64,000 nucleotides of DNA from Methyloceanibacter sp. wino2 (lineage in GTDB: Bacteria; Pseudomonadota; Alphaproteobacteria; Rhizobiales; Methyloligellaceae). The first letter of the stretch is position 1; the number at the start of each line of letters is the position of its first letter. The stretch lies in contig NZ_CP028960.1 in NCBI RefSeq assembly GCF_003071365.1, positions 620,001 to 684,000 of the forward strand, written 5' to 3'. Shown here one piece after another: positions 34,948-46,331 of the stretch. The notes beneath the pieces were generated by a model. The model was not told where the DNA came from, made no database searches, and saw only the letters and a list, made by a program, of their open reading frames with translations. The position numbers and the translations under genes are program-made.

Positions 34948-35444
34948 ACGATACGTTGAAGAAGTACATCACCGCGATCTCCGCGGCCCTGTTCCTTGTC
35001 GTGGCAGGCTCGGGCCTCGCCATGTTTTTCGGCATCGGCGAGGACCTCGTGAAAGAGATGCACGAATGGCTCGCGGTGATCTTTGTTGTCGCCATCGGTC
35101 TTCATATCGTCCGGAATTGGGGTGGCATGAAGACGTATTTCCGGCGCGGTACGATCATCGCCCCGGTCGCCGTCGCCGCGGTCGTTGCTGCGGCCTTTGT
35201 CGTGCCCGCGGCGCTCTCCGGGCGCGAGAATCCGATGCCGGTTCTGTTCCAGTCTCTGGAGAAGGCTAAACTCGACGATCTCGCGCGCGTCCTGGAACTG
35301 CCCGCAGACAGCATTGCCGACATCCTTGAACAACAAGGCTTCGTCGTTCTGTCGACCGATCTCAGCGTATCGGAGATCGCGGCCGACTCAGGGCGCCCGC
35401 CAATGGCTGCGCTCATGACCATCGTCGAAGCCAAACGCGAGTAG
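34944..35444 (+). CDS. DUF4405-like inner membrane protein
   Basis: 166 residues from ATG 34944. Three hydrophobic segments lie at about 9-27, 35-55 and 67-87; the second carries HEWLAVIFVVAIGLHIVRNW with two His 13 residues apart, the arrangement seen in DUF4405 proteins and suggestive of b-type haem binding. The C-terminal 75 residues are soluble, with the DUF4405-associated PADSIADILEQQGF repeat-like helix. Function is unknown; a membrane redox role is inferred. Confidence 0.8.
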   Translation: MNDTLKKYITAISAALFLVVAGSGLAMFFGIGEDLVKEMHEWLAVIFVVAIGLHIVRNWGGMKTYFRRGTIIAPVAVAAVVAAAFVVPAALSGRENPMPVLFQSLEKAKLDDLARVLELPADSIADILEQQGFVVLSTDLSVSEIAADSGRPPMAALMTIVEAKRE

Positions 35445-35481
35445 CACGCATCAACGCGCATCAACTAGACGCGCGCCTGCC

Positions 35482-38022
35482 TTATGCGGCGGCAGGCGCA
35501 GGCGTCTTGCGCTGATCGATCACGGGCTTGGCCGCGGGATCGAAGATGCGGTAGGCGAGCAGCTTCACCCGGTCATTGAAAAGGAACCAGACGAGCGCAT
35601 AGCCCCAGACCATCGCGGCGAGTTCCCAGCTGATGGCGGGCATTAGAAGTCCCGAGACTGCGATGATCGTCGCCAAGGCCTGGGTGCCGAACACGGCAAT
35701 CAAAAGGATCTTTGCCGGTGCGATCGACCAGAACGGCCCGCGCGTGCGCGTGACGAAGATGTTCAGGTGCCCCGCCACCGAGAGCTTCAGATACATCAGC
35801 GTCTGTACCACTTCGCGGTCGAGCTTCAAGACGTCTTCGCCGATATAGAACATGCCGAAGGACGCGGCGACGCCGGCCAGCCCCAACAGCGTCGAGACCC
35901 CGAGCACGCGCCGCATGTTCCAGGCTTCGGGCTTCGGCGACGGTTTCACGTTGTCGTAGGCGATCGAGAGAATCGCGCCGTCGTTCAGCAGCGCCAGCAG
36001 CACGATCATGATCGCGGTGACGGGGTAGAAGTTGAAGACAATGATCGAGAGCGTCATGAACAGCAGCACGCGGATCGTCTCCGCGATGCGGTAGATCGCA
36101 TAGCTGTTCATGCGTTGAAAAATCTTGCGCGCTTCCTGGACCGCGTCGACGATGACCGTCAGGCCCGGCGTCAGCAGCACGATGGCCGCCGCGGCACGGG
36201 CCGCATCGGTGGCGCCCGAAACCGCGATGCCGCAGTCCGCTTTCTTCAGCGAAGGCGCGTCGTTCACACCATCGCCGGTCATGCCGACGATATGGCCGTG
36301 CTTCTGCAGCACATCGATGATGTGGAATTTGTGCTCGGGGAACACCTGCGCGAAGCCGTCGGCCGTTTCGATGTCGTGGTCGAGCTTTGACGTTTCGTGG
36401 GCCTTGGTGTCGCCGAACTGGCTCGCATCGAGAATGTCCGTTCCAAGGCCGAGCTGGCTCGCGATCTCCTTGGCGATGGCAAGCTGATCGCCCGTGATCA
36501 TCTTCACGTCGATGCCGAGTGCCTCGGCTTGCGCAATCATGTCCTTCGAGGACGGGCGCGGCGGATCGTAGAGCGGCAGTACGCCGAGGAACTCCCAGTC
36601 GCCACCATCGGAGGCTTTCGCCACGCCAAGCGCCCGATAGCCGCGCTTCGCCAACGCATCTGTCGTCTTGTCGACATCCTCTTTGACGGCGTCCGCGTTC
36701 TTCGACAGCGCGAGGATCACCTGGACGGCGCCCTTCGTGACCTTGAACGTCTTGCCGCTCTTGTCGGTGACCGTCGCTTCGGTGCGTTTGTGAACCGGGT
36801 CGAAGGGCTGATAGTGGCCGACAGTGTAGTCCTTGAGTTCGGCCGTATCTTTCACGCCCGCGATGACCGCCATGTCGATCGTGTCCTGGTCCTCGGCGCG
36901 GGAGGCAAGCGCCCCGTCGAGAACGAGATCGTCCTGGCTCTCACCGCCGACAGAGACGGGATCGCCGAGGGTCAGCTTGTTCTGGGTTAGCGTGCCCGTC
37001 TTGTCCGAACACAGAACGTCGACGCCGGCGAGTTCCTCGATGGCCGCGAGCCTGCTGACGATGGCTTGGCGCGCCGCAAGCCGGCGGGCGCCGACGGCCA
37101 TGGTCACGGACAGCACGGCGGGCATGGCCACGGGGATAGCGGCGACCGTCAGCACGAGGGCGAACTGCAGCGTCTCCATGACGTCGTCGCCCCGGAACAG
37201 CGCGACGGCGAAGATCAGCGTCACCAGTGCGATGGCGATGATGATCAGGTAATCGCCGATCTTCATCACAGCCTTCTGGAAATGGCTGGTGGTATGGGCT
37301 TCCTGCACGAGCGCGGCGGTCTTGCCGAAGAACGTGTCCCCGCCCGTGGCATAGACGATCGCGTCGGCCTCGCCCTGACGCAGGATCGCGCCCGAATATA
37401 GAACGTCGCCGCTGCCCTTCGACACGGGCAGCGACTCGCCGGTCAGCGCGGCCTGGTCGACCTCGACGGCATCAGGGCCGAGCGAGCGGGAGTCGGCCGG
37501 GACGATGTCACCGAGACGCAAACGGACGATATCGCCCGGCACGAGAAGGCGCGCGGGCACGTCCGACCAGGCACCGCCGCGCTTGACGCGCGCATGGGGC
37601 GCGAGCTTGGCCTTGAGCGCGGCGATGGCGTTGCCGGCCTGATACTCCTCCCAGAAGCCGACGATGGCGTTGGCGAGGAGCAGCACCGTAATAATGACGA
37701 AGTCGGACCAGTGATGGACGATACCGGAAAGAATGGCCGCGGCCTCGATCATCCACGGGATCGGTCCCCAGAAATAGGACAGGAACTTCAGGAACGGGTT
37801 TGTCGTCTTTTCGGCGATCTCGTTGGCGCCGTACTGCGCGAGCCGCTTATCGGCTTCGGCCTTGCTCAGCCCTGTCCCGGGCGAGGTGCCGAGCTTCTGC
37901 TCGAGCTTGCCGATATCGAGATTGGACAAGTCGGATTGGTTAACAGTGGCGGACCCATTACCGGACCCGGATTGCGTCTTCGCGTGGGAACTCGCCGGTG
38001 AATCGGCTGTCGCATCCGCCAT
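35482..38022 (-). CDS. Proton-exporting P-type ATPase (P3A, plasma-membrane H+-ATPase type)
   Basis: 846 residues, the length of plant/fungal-like P3A pumps found in some bacteria. Motifs: TGES (194-197), transmembrane PVAMPA (297-302), phosphorylated D340 in CSDKTGTLT, later KGAVQV, MITGD and GDGVNDAPSLK. Ten membrane spans are expected. PVAMPA rather than the CPx or calcium-type motifs supports H+ transport. The N-terminus has a Ser/Ala-rich extension. It likely helps pH homeostasis or membrane energisation. It is divergent from transketolase. Confidence 0.93.
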   Translation of the reverse strand: MADATADSPASSHAKTQSGSGNGSATVNQSDLSNLDIGKLEQKLGTSPGTGLSKAEADKRLAQYGANEIAEKTTNPFLKFLSYFWGPIPWMIEAAAILSGIVHHWSDFVIITVLLLANAIVGFWEEYQAGNAIAALKAKLAPHARVKRGGAWSDVPARLLVPGDIVRLRLGDIVPADSRSLGPDAVEVDQAALTGESLPVSKGSGDVLYSGAILRQGEADAIVYATGGDTFFGKTAALVQEAHTTSHFQKAVMKIGDYLIIIAIALVTLIFAVALFRGDDVMETLQFALVLTVAAIPVAMPAVLSVTMAVGARRLAARQAIVSRLAAIEELAGVDVLCSDKTGTLTQNKLTLGDPVSVGGESQDDLVLDGALASRAEDQDTIDMAVIAGVKDTAELKDYTVGHYQPFDPVHKRTEATVTDKSGKTFKVTKGAVQVILALSKNADAVKEDVDKTTDALAKRGYRALGVAKASDGGDWEFLGVLPLYDPPRPSSKDMIAQAEALGIDVKMITGDQLAIAKEIASQLGLGTDILDASQFGDTKAHETSKLDHDIETADGFAQVFPEHKFHIIDVLQKHGHIVGMTGDGVNDAPSLKKADCGIAVSGATDAARAAAAIVLLTPGLTVIVDAVQEARKIFQRMNSYAIYRIAETIRVLLFMTLSIIVFNFYPVTAIMIVLLALLNDGAILSIAYDNVKPSPKPEAWNMRRVLGVSTLLGLAGVAASFGMFYIGEDVLKLDREVVQTLMYLKLSVAGHLNIFVTRTRGPFWSIAPAKILLIAVFGTQALATIIAVSGLLMPAISWELAAMVWGYALVWFLFNDRVKLLAYRIFDPAAKPVIDQRKTPAPAAA

Positions 38023-38349
38023 AGGTCGCCCTCCTCGTCCAAGCCCGCCTGGTCGACTGAAGAGCCTGCATGATGCGCGATCCGCTTACCATGCTCCAGG
38101 CTTCCTAAGACATTGTGCAAAATTATCGCGTACAAGACTCATGCGTCAGTTCTAAGACTTGATCGAAACGCCAGAGACGGACACTGTGCGTACTGGCTCC
38201 GGTCTCCTCGGAGCCGCCATCGGCTTATCAGGCTGGCACACGCGGTGAACGGAGACTTTCACCGGCCTGTCATTCGCGTTTGTGACTTTGACGGAAGCCT
38301 TCGCGCACCTGAAGGCTTGAGCATGAGAAGCGTAGGAGGTTCGGGCACC
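38023..38349. promoter_or_regulatory. Divergent intergenic region between the H+-ATPase and tkt
   Basis: Open frames extend through it in several phases but no homologous protein sequence begins before 38350. The tkt ribosome site AGGAGG (38334-38339) is at its right end. I see no clear operator or hairpin. Confidence 0.4.
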
Positions 38350-40422
38350 GTGGCGCAGACTCAAGACAAGATCGACGAGCTGGCGATCAACACGATCCGA
38401 ACGCTGTCGATCGACGCCATCCAGAAGGCCAATTCCGGACACCCGGGCACGGTCATGGACGCGGCGCCCGTCGCCTATACGCTTTGGCAGCAGTTTCTCC
38501 GCTACGATCCCAAGGCCCCTCATTGGATCAACCGCGACCGCTTCGTTCTGTCGGCCGGCCACGCCTCGATGCTGCTCTACAGCCTGATCCATCTTGCGGG
38601 GATCGAAGCGGCGGACATCGGCTACCAAAGCCACGATGGCGCGGCCGTTACGCTCGACGACATCGAGAGCTTCCGCGAGGAAGGCAGCCGCTGCCCAGGT
38701 CACCCGGAATATGGCTGGACGACGGGCGTGGAATCGACCACGGGGCCGCTAGGCCAGGGCGTCGCCACCAGCGTCGGTATGGCCATCGCCGGCAAATGGC
38801 TGGCCGCAACCTACAACAAACCCGATTTCGAACTCTTCGATTACAATGTCTATGCGCTGTGTGGCGAAGGCTGCCTGATGGAAGGCGTCGGCAGCGAAGC
38901 CGCCTCCCTCGCCGGACATCTGAAGCTGTCCAATCTGTGCTGGATCTTCGACAACAACAACGTGACCATCGACGGCCACGCCAACATCACGTTCACGGAG
39001 GATGTGGCCAAGCGCTTCGATGCCTATGGCTGGAATGTCGTGCGCGTATCCGACGCGAATGATCTCGGCGAACTGGCCGGCGCCTTGAACGTCTTTCTGG
39101 CGACGGACGACAAACCGACGATCATCATCATCCACAGTCACATCGGCTATGGCTCTCCCGGCAAGCACGACACGCCCGCCGCGCACGGCGAACCGTTGGG
39201 TCCCGACGAGGTGCGCCGGACCAAGGAGTTCTTCGGCTTCGATCCGGACAAGTTCTTCGTGGTGCCGGACGGCGTGCGCGAACACTTCACATCTCATATG
39301 GGAAGCCGCGGCGCGGACCTGCGCGCCAAATGGGAAGCGCTCTTCGCCGACTACGCCCGCTCCCATCCCGATCAAGCCAAGCAGATCGAACTGATCCGCG
39401 ACCGGGAACTGCCCGAAGGCTGGGACGCGGACATTCCGAGCTTCGATGCGGACCCCACCGGGATCGCGACGCGCCAGGCTTCCGGCAAGGTCCTGAACGC
39501 CATCGCCGCAAAGGTCCCTTGGGTTTTGGGTGGCGCCGCGGACGTGGCCGGCAGCACGAAGGTCATTCTCGACTACCCGGACGCCGGCGACTTCCAGGCC
39601 TATGGCGAACTCGGCGACTATGCCGGCCACAACATGCGCTACGGCATCCGCGAGCATGGCATGTGCGCCGTGGTCAACGGCATGGTGCTGTCGGGCTTGC
39701 GGGCCTACGATTCCTGCTACCTGATCTTCACGGACTATGCGCGCGGGTCGATCCGTCTTTCCTCGCTGATGGATATTCCCGTGCTCCACATCTGGACGCA
39801 CGATTCCATCAGCCTCGGCCAAGACGGGCCGACGCATCAACCGGTCGAGCAGTTGGCATCGTTGCGCGCCATGCCGGGGCTCGTCGTGATCCGGCCGGCG
39901 GATGCCAACGAGACCGCCGAAGCCTATCGCCTGATGATGCCGCATAAGAGCCGGCCCGTGGCGCTGGTTCTGACGCGACAAGCCGTTCCGACGTTCGACC
40001 GCTCCACGATGGCGCCCGCGTCGGGGCTCGCCAAGGGCGCCTATGTGCTGGTGGACGCGGACGGCGGCAAGCCGGATGTGATCCTGATCGGAACCGGCAG
40101 CGAAGTCGCGCTTTGCGTGGCGGCACGTGAACTCCTGTCCAAGGACGGCATCAAGGCGCGCGTCGTGTCGATGCCCTGCCGCGAAATGTTCGAGGACCAA
40201 AGCGACGCCTACAAGCGTTCGGTTCTGCCGCCAGAGATCACCGCGCGCGTCACGGTCGAGGAGGCCTCCCCGCTCGGCTGGGACCGGTACGCCGGGCCTA
40301 AGGGCATCGTGCTCGGCATGAACACGTTCGGCCTGTCGGCGCCGCTCAAGGTCGTCTCGGAGCATTTTGGCTTCACGCCTGAAAAAGTCGCCGAGGCCGC
40401 GAAGAAAACATTGGGACGATAG
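38350..40422 (+). CDS. tkt: Transketolase
   Basis: Thiamine-diphosphate enzyme moving two-carbon units between sugar phosphates. GTG 38350 is chosen for the AGGAGG at 38334-38339 and because [17 protein letters not shown] matches family N-termini; an upstream ATG at 38323 precedes that site. 690 residues. ThDP motif GEGCLMEG ending in NNNVTIDG; other marks are [23 protein letters not shown], catalytic EHGM and [18 protein letters not shown]. It is the first of six genes read in the same direction (tkt, gnd, zwf, HAD, tal, pgi) with gaps of 12-62 bases. Confidence 0.95.
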   Translation: MAQTQDKIDELAINTIRTLSIDAIQKANSGHPGTVMDAAPVAYTLWQQFLRYDPKAPHWINRDRFVLSAGHASMLLYSLIHLAGIEAADIGYQSHDGAAVTLDDIESFREEGSRCPGHPEYGWTTGVESTTGPLGQGVATSVGMAIAGKWLAATYNKPDFELFDYNVYALCGEGCLMEGVGSEAASLAGHLKLSNLCWIFDNNNVTIDGHANITFTEDVAKRFDAYGWNVVRVSDANDLGELAGALNVFLATDDKPTIIIIHSHIGYGSPGKHDTPAAHGEPLGPDEVRRTKEFFGFDPDKFFVVPDGVREHFTSHMGSRGADLRAKWEALFADYARSHPDQAKQIELIRDRELPEGWDADIPSFDADPTGIATRQASGKVLNAIAAKVPWVLGGAADVAGSTKVILDYPDAGDFQAYGELGDYAGHNMRYGIREHGMCAVVNGMVLSGLRAYDSCYLIFTDYARGSIRLSSLMDIPVLHIWTHDSISLGQDGPTHQPVEQLASLRAMPGLVVIRPADANETAEAYRLMMPHKSRPVALVLTRQAVPTFDRSTMAPASGLAKGAYVLVDADGGKPDVILIGTGSEVALCVAARELLSKDGIKARVVSMPCREMFEDQSDAYKRSVLPPEITARVTVEEASPLGWDRYAGPKGIVLGMNTFGLSAPLKVVSEHFGFTPEKVAEAAKKTLGR

Positions 40423-40484
40423 AACTGCCGCGCTCCGCGATCCCGGAGCGCATGTCTTGAGATTACGAATCGAGGAGAGACGCA

Positions 40485-41498
40485 ATGCAACTCGGCATGA
40501 TCGGCCTCGGCCGGATGGGCGCCAACATGGTCATTCGCGCCATGAAGGCGGGACACGACTGCCACGTCTTCGATACCCACGCCGAGGCTGTCGACGGCCT
40601 CATCGCGAAGGGCGCCAAGGGCAGTACCGATTTGAAGACGTTCGTGGACGGGCTCGATAAGCCCCGTGCGGTCTGGATGATGGTGCCCGCGGGCGCCGTG
40701 GACGCGGTCATCGCCGAACTCACGCCGCTGCTCGACGCCGGCGACATCATGATCGACGGCGGCAACTCCTACTATCACGACGACATCCGCCGCGCGGGCG
40801 AATTGAAAGACAAGGGCATTCACTATGTGGATGTCGGTGTCAGCGGCGGCGTCTGGGGCCTCGATCGCGGCTATTGCATGATGATCGGCGGCGAAGACGA
40901 CGTGGTCGCCCGCCTCGACCCCATCTTCAAGACGCTGGCGCCGGGTGTGGACGAAGCCCCGCGCACCCCGGGCGCGACCGGCGAAGCGTCACCTGCCGAG
41001 AACGGCTATCTGCATTGCGGGCCGAACGGCGCGGGACATTACGTCAAGATGGTCCACAACGGTATCGAGTACGGGATCATGGCCGCCTATGCGGAAGGGC
41101 TGAACATTCTGCACCACGGCAATATCGGCAAGACGAAGCAAACCACGGATGCCGAGACGACGCCGCTGCGGAACCCGGAATATTATCAGTACGACATCAA
41201 CCTGCCCGAAGTCGCCGAAGTCTGGCGGCGCGGCAGCGTGATCGGATCGTGGCTGCTCGACCTCACCGCAAGCGCGCTGCGTAAGAGCCCGGACCTTGCC
41301 AATTTCGAGGGCCGCGTCTCGGACTCCGGCGAAGGCCGCTGGACCCTCCTTGCCGCGATCGACGAGGGCGTGCCGGCGCCCGTCATCTCATCGGCGCTGT
41401 TCTCGCGCTTCGCCTCGCGCGGCAATGCGGAGTTTGCCGACAAGCTCATGTCCGCCATGCGTTTCGAATTCGGCGGCCATCTCGAGAAGAAGGACTAG
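40485..41498 (+). CDS. gnd: 6-phosphogluconate dehydrogenase, decarboxylating, short form
   Basis: Oxidises 6-phosphogluconate to ribulose 5-phosphate. 337 residues, the short (GntZ/YqeC-like) class rather than the 470-residue E. coli type. Rossmann motif GLGRMGAN (7-14), substrate loops GGNSYYHDD and VSGGVWGLDRG, and catalytic Lys in YVKMVHNGIEYG. The short class is often NAD-preferring; cofactor use is not proven here. Followed after 12 bases by zwf. Confidence 0.95.
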   Translation: MQLGMIGLGRMGANMVIRAMKAGHDCHVFDTHAEAVDGLIAKGAKGSTDLKTFVDGLDKPRAVWMMVPAGAVDAVIAELTPLLDAGDIMIDGGNSYYHDDIRRAGELKDKGIHYVDVGVSGGVWGLDRGYCMMIGGEDDVVARLDPIFKTLAPGVDEAPRTPGATGEASPAENGYLHCGPNGAGHYVKMVHNGIEYGIMAAYAEGLNILHHGNIGKTKQTTDAETTPLRNPEYYQYDINLPEVAEVWRRGSVIGSWLLDLTASALRKSPDLANFEGRVSDSGEGRWTLLAAIDEGVPAPVISSALFSRFASRGNAEFADKLMSAMRFEFGGHLEKKD

Positions 41499-41510
41499 AT
41501 AGACAGCGCC

Positions 41511-42899
41511 ATGGCCATCCCGAACAATACGCATTCCGACGCCTTCGTCTTCTTCGGCGCCAGCGGCGATCTCGCATTCAAGCAGATCTTTCCCGCGCTT
41601 CTCGGCCTTGTCCGCGACGAGGGATTGGACATTCCCATTATCGGGGTGGCCCGGACGCAATGGTCTCTCGATGAGTTCAAGAAGCGCGCCGAGGAAAGCG
41701 TCAAGACCCATGGCGGCGACATCAAGAGCGATGCCTTCAAGAAGCTCTTGAGCCTGCTTCATTACGTTTCGGGCGACTATGCCGATCCGAAGGTCTTCGC
41801 GCAGCTGCGTAAGGAGTTGGGCGACGCCAAATGTCCCCTGCACTACCTGGCTATTCCGCCGTTTCTCTTTTCCGAGGTCGCCGGCCAGCTCGCGCAATCG
41901 GGCTGCGCGGAAAATGCGCGGCTCGTGGTCGAGAAGCCGTTCGGGCGTGACCGGGAATCGGCGGACGAACTCAGCCAGATCCTCGACAAGTATTTCTCCG
42001 AGAAGAACATCTTCCGCATCGACCACTATCTCGGCAAGGAGCCGGTGCAGAACATTCTGTACACCCGCTTCGCCAATTCGATCTTCGAGCCGCTCTGGAA
42101 CCGCAACTATGTGCGCAGCATCCAGATCACCATGGCCGAGAATTTCGGCGTGCAGGATCGCGGCTCATTCTATGACAGCGCCGGCGCCATCCGCGACGTG
42201 CTGCAGAACCACATGCTGCAGATCCTCGCCTCGCTCACCATGGACCCACCAACGGGCCAGGAGCACGAGGCGCTGCGCGACCGCAAGGCGAGCCTCTTGA
42301 AATCCGTACGTCCGCTTGACGCTAACCATCTCGTGCGCGGCCAGTACAAGGGCTATCAGAGCGTCCCCGGTGTGAAGCCGGGATCGACGGTGGAGACCTA
42401 CGCCGCCGCCAAGCTCTATATCGACAGCTGGCGCTGGGAAGGCGTGCCGATCTTCATCCGCACCGGCAAGTGCCTGCCCGTCAGCGTGGCCGAGGCCGTC
42501 GTCGAGTTCAAACGGCCGCCGCGCGAGACGTTCGGCGAGATCAAGGCCATCGGCTGCGGCCATATGCGGTTCCGGATTCAGCCCGACGTCGCCATTGCAC
42601 TCGGCACGCGCGTGAAGGTTCCAGGCGACCGCATGATCGGCGACGACGTCGAACTGGTGCTGACGCGGCAGCCAGGCGTGGACCGGCCGCCCTATCAGCG
42701 GCTTCTGGGCGACGCCATGGAGGGCATCGCGGACCTCTTTACCCGCGAAGACATCGTGGATGCGGAGTGGCGCATCGTCGGAAACATTCTCGACAACGTC
42801 ACGCCGGTCTACAGCTACGACCAGGGCACATGGGGACCGACCGAAGCCGAGCAACTGTTCGGCATGGATGGACGCTGGCTCAACCCAAGCCCGAAATAG
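41511..42899 (+). CDS. zwf: Glucose-6-phosphate 1-dehydrogenase
   Basis: First step of the oxidative pentose phosphate route. 462 residues. Coenzyme motif FGASGDLA near the N-terminus (15-22), then EKPFGRD, the active-site signature RIDHYLGKE, and the C-terminal [10 protein letters not shown] tail all read as usual. It lies between gnd and a HAD phosphatase in the operon; the lactonase pgl is 4.3 kb further on. Confidence 0.96.
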   Translation: MAIPNNTHSDAFVFFGASGDLAFKQIFPALLGLVRDEGLDIPIIGVARTQWSLDEFKKRAEESVKTHGGDIKSDAFKKLLSLLHYVSGDYADPKVFAQLRKELGDAKCPLHYLAIPPFLFSEVAGQLAQSGCAENARLVVEKPFGRDRESADELSQILDKYFSEKNIFRIDHYLGKEPVQNILYTRFANSIFEPLWNRNYVRSIQITMAENFGVQDRGSFYDSAGAIRDVLQNHMLQILASLTMDPPTGQEHEALRDRKASLLKSVRPLDANHLVRGQYKGYQSVPGVKPGSTVETYAAAKLYIDSWRWEGVPIFIRTGKCLPVSVAEAVVEFKRPPRETFGEIKAIGCGHMRFRIQPDVAIALGTRVKVPGDRMIGDDVELVLTRQPGVDRPPYQRLLGDAMEGIADLFTREDIVDAEWRIVGNILDNVTPVYSYDQGTWGPTEAEQLFGMDGRWLNPSPK

Positions 42900-42923
42900 C
42901 CGAACGCGAAAACGTCAAACGCT

Positions 42924-43589
42924 ATGACCGAAACCCACAAGGCCGTCTTTCTGTTCGACGTGGACGACACGCTGCTGGACAACGACCGCATGAAGTCGGA
43001 CTTGGGCGACTACGTTGCGGCGACTTTTGGCGATGCCGCGAGAGACGAGCTTTGGGCGATCTACGAAGAGCAGCGAGACAAGCATGGCTACGCCGATTTT
43101 CTCGGCACGCTGGAGCGCTTCCGTCTCGCGCATTTGGACGACATGCGCATTGGCCAATTGGCGAACTGGGTCATTGACTACCCCTTCGCCGAGCGGCTGT
43201 TCCCGGACGCGTTGGCCGCCGTTCGCCATGTCAGCCAATGGGGCCTGCCCGTGATCCTCACCGACGGCGACGGCGTCTACCAGCCGCACAAATTGGAGCG
43301 GGCCGGGTTGATCACGGCGTTCGACGGGCGTGTTCTGAACTACGTGCACAAGGAAAACGAGCTGGACGCCGTGAAGCGGGCCTTCCCGGCCGAGCACTAC
43401 GTCCTGATCGACGACAAGCTCAGCGTCCTCGACGCGGTCAAGCGCGCCTGGGGCGACAAGGTCACCACCGTTTTCCCGCGCCAAGGCCACTACGCCAACG
43501 ATCCTGAAAAATTGAAAGACTTGCCGCCGGCGGATATCGAAATCGCCCGCATCGCCGAATTGATGACGCACGATTTCAGTACGCTCTGA
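42924..43589 (+). CDS. HAD-family phosphatase embedded in the pentose phosphate operon
   Basis: 221 residues. HAD motif I is FDVDDTLLDND (nucleophile D12, acid D14); motif II is ILTDGD; the C-terminal DDK acts as motif IV region, and a helical cap lies at about 20-90. The substrate is not apparent. It sits between zwf and tal with gaps near 24 bases, so it is co-expressed and may remove a phosphorylated side product or act on a sugar phosphate; that is inference. Confidence 0.85.
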   Translation: MTETHKAVFLFDVDDTLLDNDRMKSDLGDYVAATFGDAARDELWAIYEEQRDKHGYADFLGTLERFRLAHLDDMRIGQLANWVIDYPFAERLFPDALAAVRHVSQWGLPVILTDGDGVYQPHKLERAGLITAFDGRVLNYVHKENELDAVKRAFPAEHYVLIDDKLSVLDAVKRAWGDKVTTVFPRQGHYANDPEKLKDLPPADIEIARIAELMTHDFSTL

Positions 43590-43612
43590 CGGCACAATGA
43601 GGAGATAGACCC

Positions 43613-44689
43613 GTGAAGCCCACGAAAGCCTTGCACGATCTCGGACAAAGCCTGTGGATCGACGACATCACCCGCGACATGCTCGATAGCGGCACGCTCA
43701 AGAAATACATCGACGAGTATTCCGTGACGGGCCTCACGTCGAACCCGACGATTTTCGACAACGCCATCTCGAAGAGCGACAGCTACGACGACGAGGTCAA
43801 GCGCCTGTTCAAGGCGGGCTACTCGGGCGAAGCGCTGTTCTTCGAGCTTGCCCTGCAAGACTTGTCGCGCGCGGCGGACATGTTCCTGCCAGTGCACGAA
43901 CGGACTGCGAGCGTCGACGGCTTTGTCTCTCTCGAAGTCTCGCCGCTCCTCGCTTACGACACGGAGGCGACCGTAGGCGAAGCGAAGCGGCTGTTCGAGC
44001 GGGCACACAAGTCGAACCTGTTCATCAAGATCCCCGGCACGAAAGAAGGCCTACCCGCGATCGAGGAAGCGATCTACTCGGGCGTGTCCGTCAACGTGAC
44101 CCTGCTGTTCTCGTCGCAACACTGCATCGATGCCGCCGATGCCTACATGAAGGGCCTGGAGCGGCGCGTTGCCGAAGGGCTCTCGCCGGACGTGCGCTCG
44201 GTCGCCTCGGTGTTCGTCAGCCGCTGGGACAAAGCGATCATCGACAAGGTGCCGGCGGACCTGAAGGACAAGCTCGGCATCGCGGTCTCGACGCAAGCCT
44301 ATCGCGACTACCGGAACCTTCTGGACAGCGACCGCTGGCAGCGGCTCGAATCCATGGGCGCGCGGCCGCAGCGGCTGCTCTTTGCGTCCACCAGCACCAA
44401 GGACCCGTCCGCGCCCGATACGCTCTATGTGGAGGCGCTGGCCGCGCCGAACACGGTCAACACCATGCCGGACAAGACGCTTCTGGCCTTTGCCGACCAC
44501 GGCAAGCTCAGTGGCGTGTTGCCCCCGAACGGCGGCGATTGCGAAGAGACGCTCGCCGCCTTCGAGAAATCGGGCATCTCCGTTTCAGACCTTGCGGCAC
44601 AGCTGCAGAAGGAAGGCGCGGCGTCCTTCGTGAAGTCGTGGGAGGACCTGCTGCAGTCCATCGAAACCAAGAGCAAGGCCCTCGGCTAG
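43613..44689 (+). CDS. tal: Transaldolase
   Basis: Transfers dihydroxyacetone units between sugar phosphates. 358 residues from GTG 43613 with AGGAGAT upstream. The Schiff-base Lys lies in FIKIPGTKEG, and TGLTSNPTIFDNAI is the family N-terminal signature. The length and NPTIF type match the Tal class that in some bacteria is fused to glucose-6-phosphate isomerase; here pgi follows as a separate gene 12 bases later. Confidence 0.95.
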   Translation: MKPTKALHDLGQSLWIDDITRDMLDSGTLKKYIDEYSVTGLTSNPTIFDNAISKSDSYDDEVKRLFKAGYSGEALFFELALQDLSRAADMFLPVHERTASVDGFVSLEVSPLLAYDTEATVGEAKRLFERAHKSNLFIKIPGTKEGLPAIEEAIYSGVSVNVTLLFSSQHCIDAADAYMKGLERRVAEGLSPDVRSVASVFVSRWDKAIIDKVPADLKDKLGIAVSTQAYRDYRNLLDSDRWQRLESMGARPQRLLFASTSTKDPSAPDTLYVEALAAPNTVNTMPDKTLLAFADHGKLSGVLPPNGGDCEETLAAFEKSGISVSDLAAQLQKEGAASFVKSWEDLLQSIETKSKALG

Positions 44690-44701
44690 GGAGTTTTCGA
44701 C

Positions 44702-46326
44702 ATGTCCAACGTCACCGATACGCCTGCCTGGCAGAAGCTTGCCGTGCACCACGACAAGATCAAGGACGTGCATTTGCGCGATCTGTTCGCCGAGGACGCC
44801 GGCCGCGCGAAAAAGTTCACGGTCGAGGGCGCGGGACTGACGCTCGATTACTCGAAGCAGCGCATCACCGAGGAAACGGTGGGGCTGCTCGCCGAGCTCG
44901 CCAAGGAGCGTAAGGTTGCCGAGCGGCGCGACGCCATGTTCCGCGGCGAGAAAATCAACGTCTCCGAGGACCGCGCCGTGCTGCACGTGGCCTTGCGCGC
45001 GCCCAGCGGCGAGGTGATCGAGACGGACGGACACGACGTGGTGCCGGACGTGCACGGCGTTCTGGATCGCATGGGCGCCTTCGCCGACAAGATCCGGAGC
45101 GGTGAGTGGGTCGGCCATACGGGCAAGCGCATCAAGAACGTCGTGAATATCGGCATCGGCGGGTCCTATCTCGGCCCCGAGATGGCGTATCTCGCGCTAC
45201 GCCCCTACTCGGACCGCGACATGACGTTTCGCTTCGTTTCGAACGTGGATGGGGCCTGCTTCGACGAAGCCACACATGATCTGAACGCCGAGGAGACGCT
45301 GTTCATCGTCTCCTCCAAGACCTTCACGACCCTCGAGACCATGACGAATGCCGCGACGGCGCGCGCCTGGGCGGTGAAAAGGCTCGGTTCGGAGGACGCC
45401 GTCGCCAAGCACTTCGTGGCGAACTCCACCAACACCGAGGGCGTGGAGAAGTTCGGCATCGACACCGCCAACATGTTCGAGTTTTGGGACTGGGTCGGCG
45501 GCCGCTATTCGATGGACTCGGCGATCGGTCTTTCCACCATGATCGCGATCGGGCCGGACGGCTTCCGCGACATGCTGGCGGGCTTCCACGAGATGGATGA
45601 GCATTTCCGCACCGCGCCGGTCGAGAAGAACCTGCCGATGCTGATGGGTCTGCTGACGGTCTGGTACAACAATTTCTTCGGCGCCCAGACGCTCGCCGTG
45701 CTCCCCTATTCGGAGCACATGAAGCGCTTCCCGGCCTATCTGCAGCAGCTGCAGATGGAGAGCAACGGCAAACACGTGGACATGGCCGGCAAGCATGTGG
45801 ACCTGCAGACGGGTCCCATCATCTGGGCGAGCCGGGCACGGACGGGCAGCACTCGTTCTACCAGCTCATCCACCAGGGGACGAAGCTGATCCCCTGCGAC
45901 TTCATCGGCTTCCTGACGCCGCTCAGCGCCCTCGCCCACCACCACGACCTCTTGATGGCGAACCTATTCGCGCAGGCCGAAGCGCTGGCGTTCGGCAAGA
46001 CGGCCGCCGAACTGACGGCGGAAGGCTCCCCGGCGGCGCAGACGCCGTTCCGCGTGACCGAAGGCAACCGGCCGACGAACATGATCCTCGCGGACAAGCT
46101 CGATCCGAAAACGCTGGGACGGCTCGTGGCGCTGTACGAGCACAGCGTGTTCACCCAAGGCGCGGTGTGGAACATCGACTCGTTCGATCAGTGGGGCGTG
46201 GAGCTCGGCAAGGTGCTGGCCAACCGCATCATCCCCGAACTCGAAGCGAAGGACGCGCCGAAGCTCAGCCACGATTCATCGACCAACGCGCTGATCGAGC
46301 GCTACCGGGCACACAAGTTTTCGTAA
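44702..46326 (+). CDS. pgi: Glucose-6-phosphate isomerase (apparent frameshift)
   Basis: Interconverts glucose and fructose 6-phosphates. The frame breaks at 45825-45827: TGGG should read TGGGG to give [20 protein letters not shown] and continue to 46326. The corrected protein is 541 residues, the normal length. Conserved parts are present on both sides: [30 protein letters not shown], the GEPGTNGQHSF-like signature across the break, and [13 protein letters not shown]. Probably a sequence error. Last gene of the operon, convergent with rpe. Confidence 0.92.
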
Positions 46327-46331
46327 GGGCG

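Noticed and set aside
45820-45835. Programmed frameshifting in pgi, rpe, glgB, fdsB or the hibernation factor
   Set aside because: No slippery heptamer or downstream structure was evident, these families are not known to use recoding, and all five sites share the same G/C-run deletion pattern.
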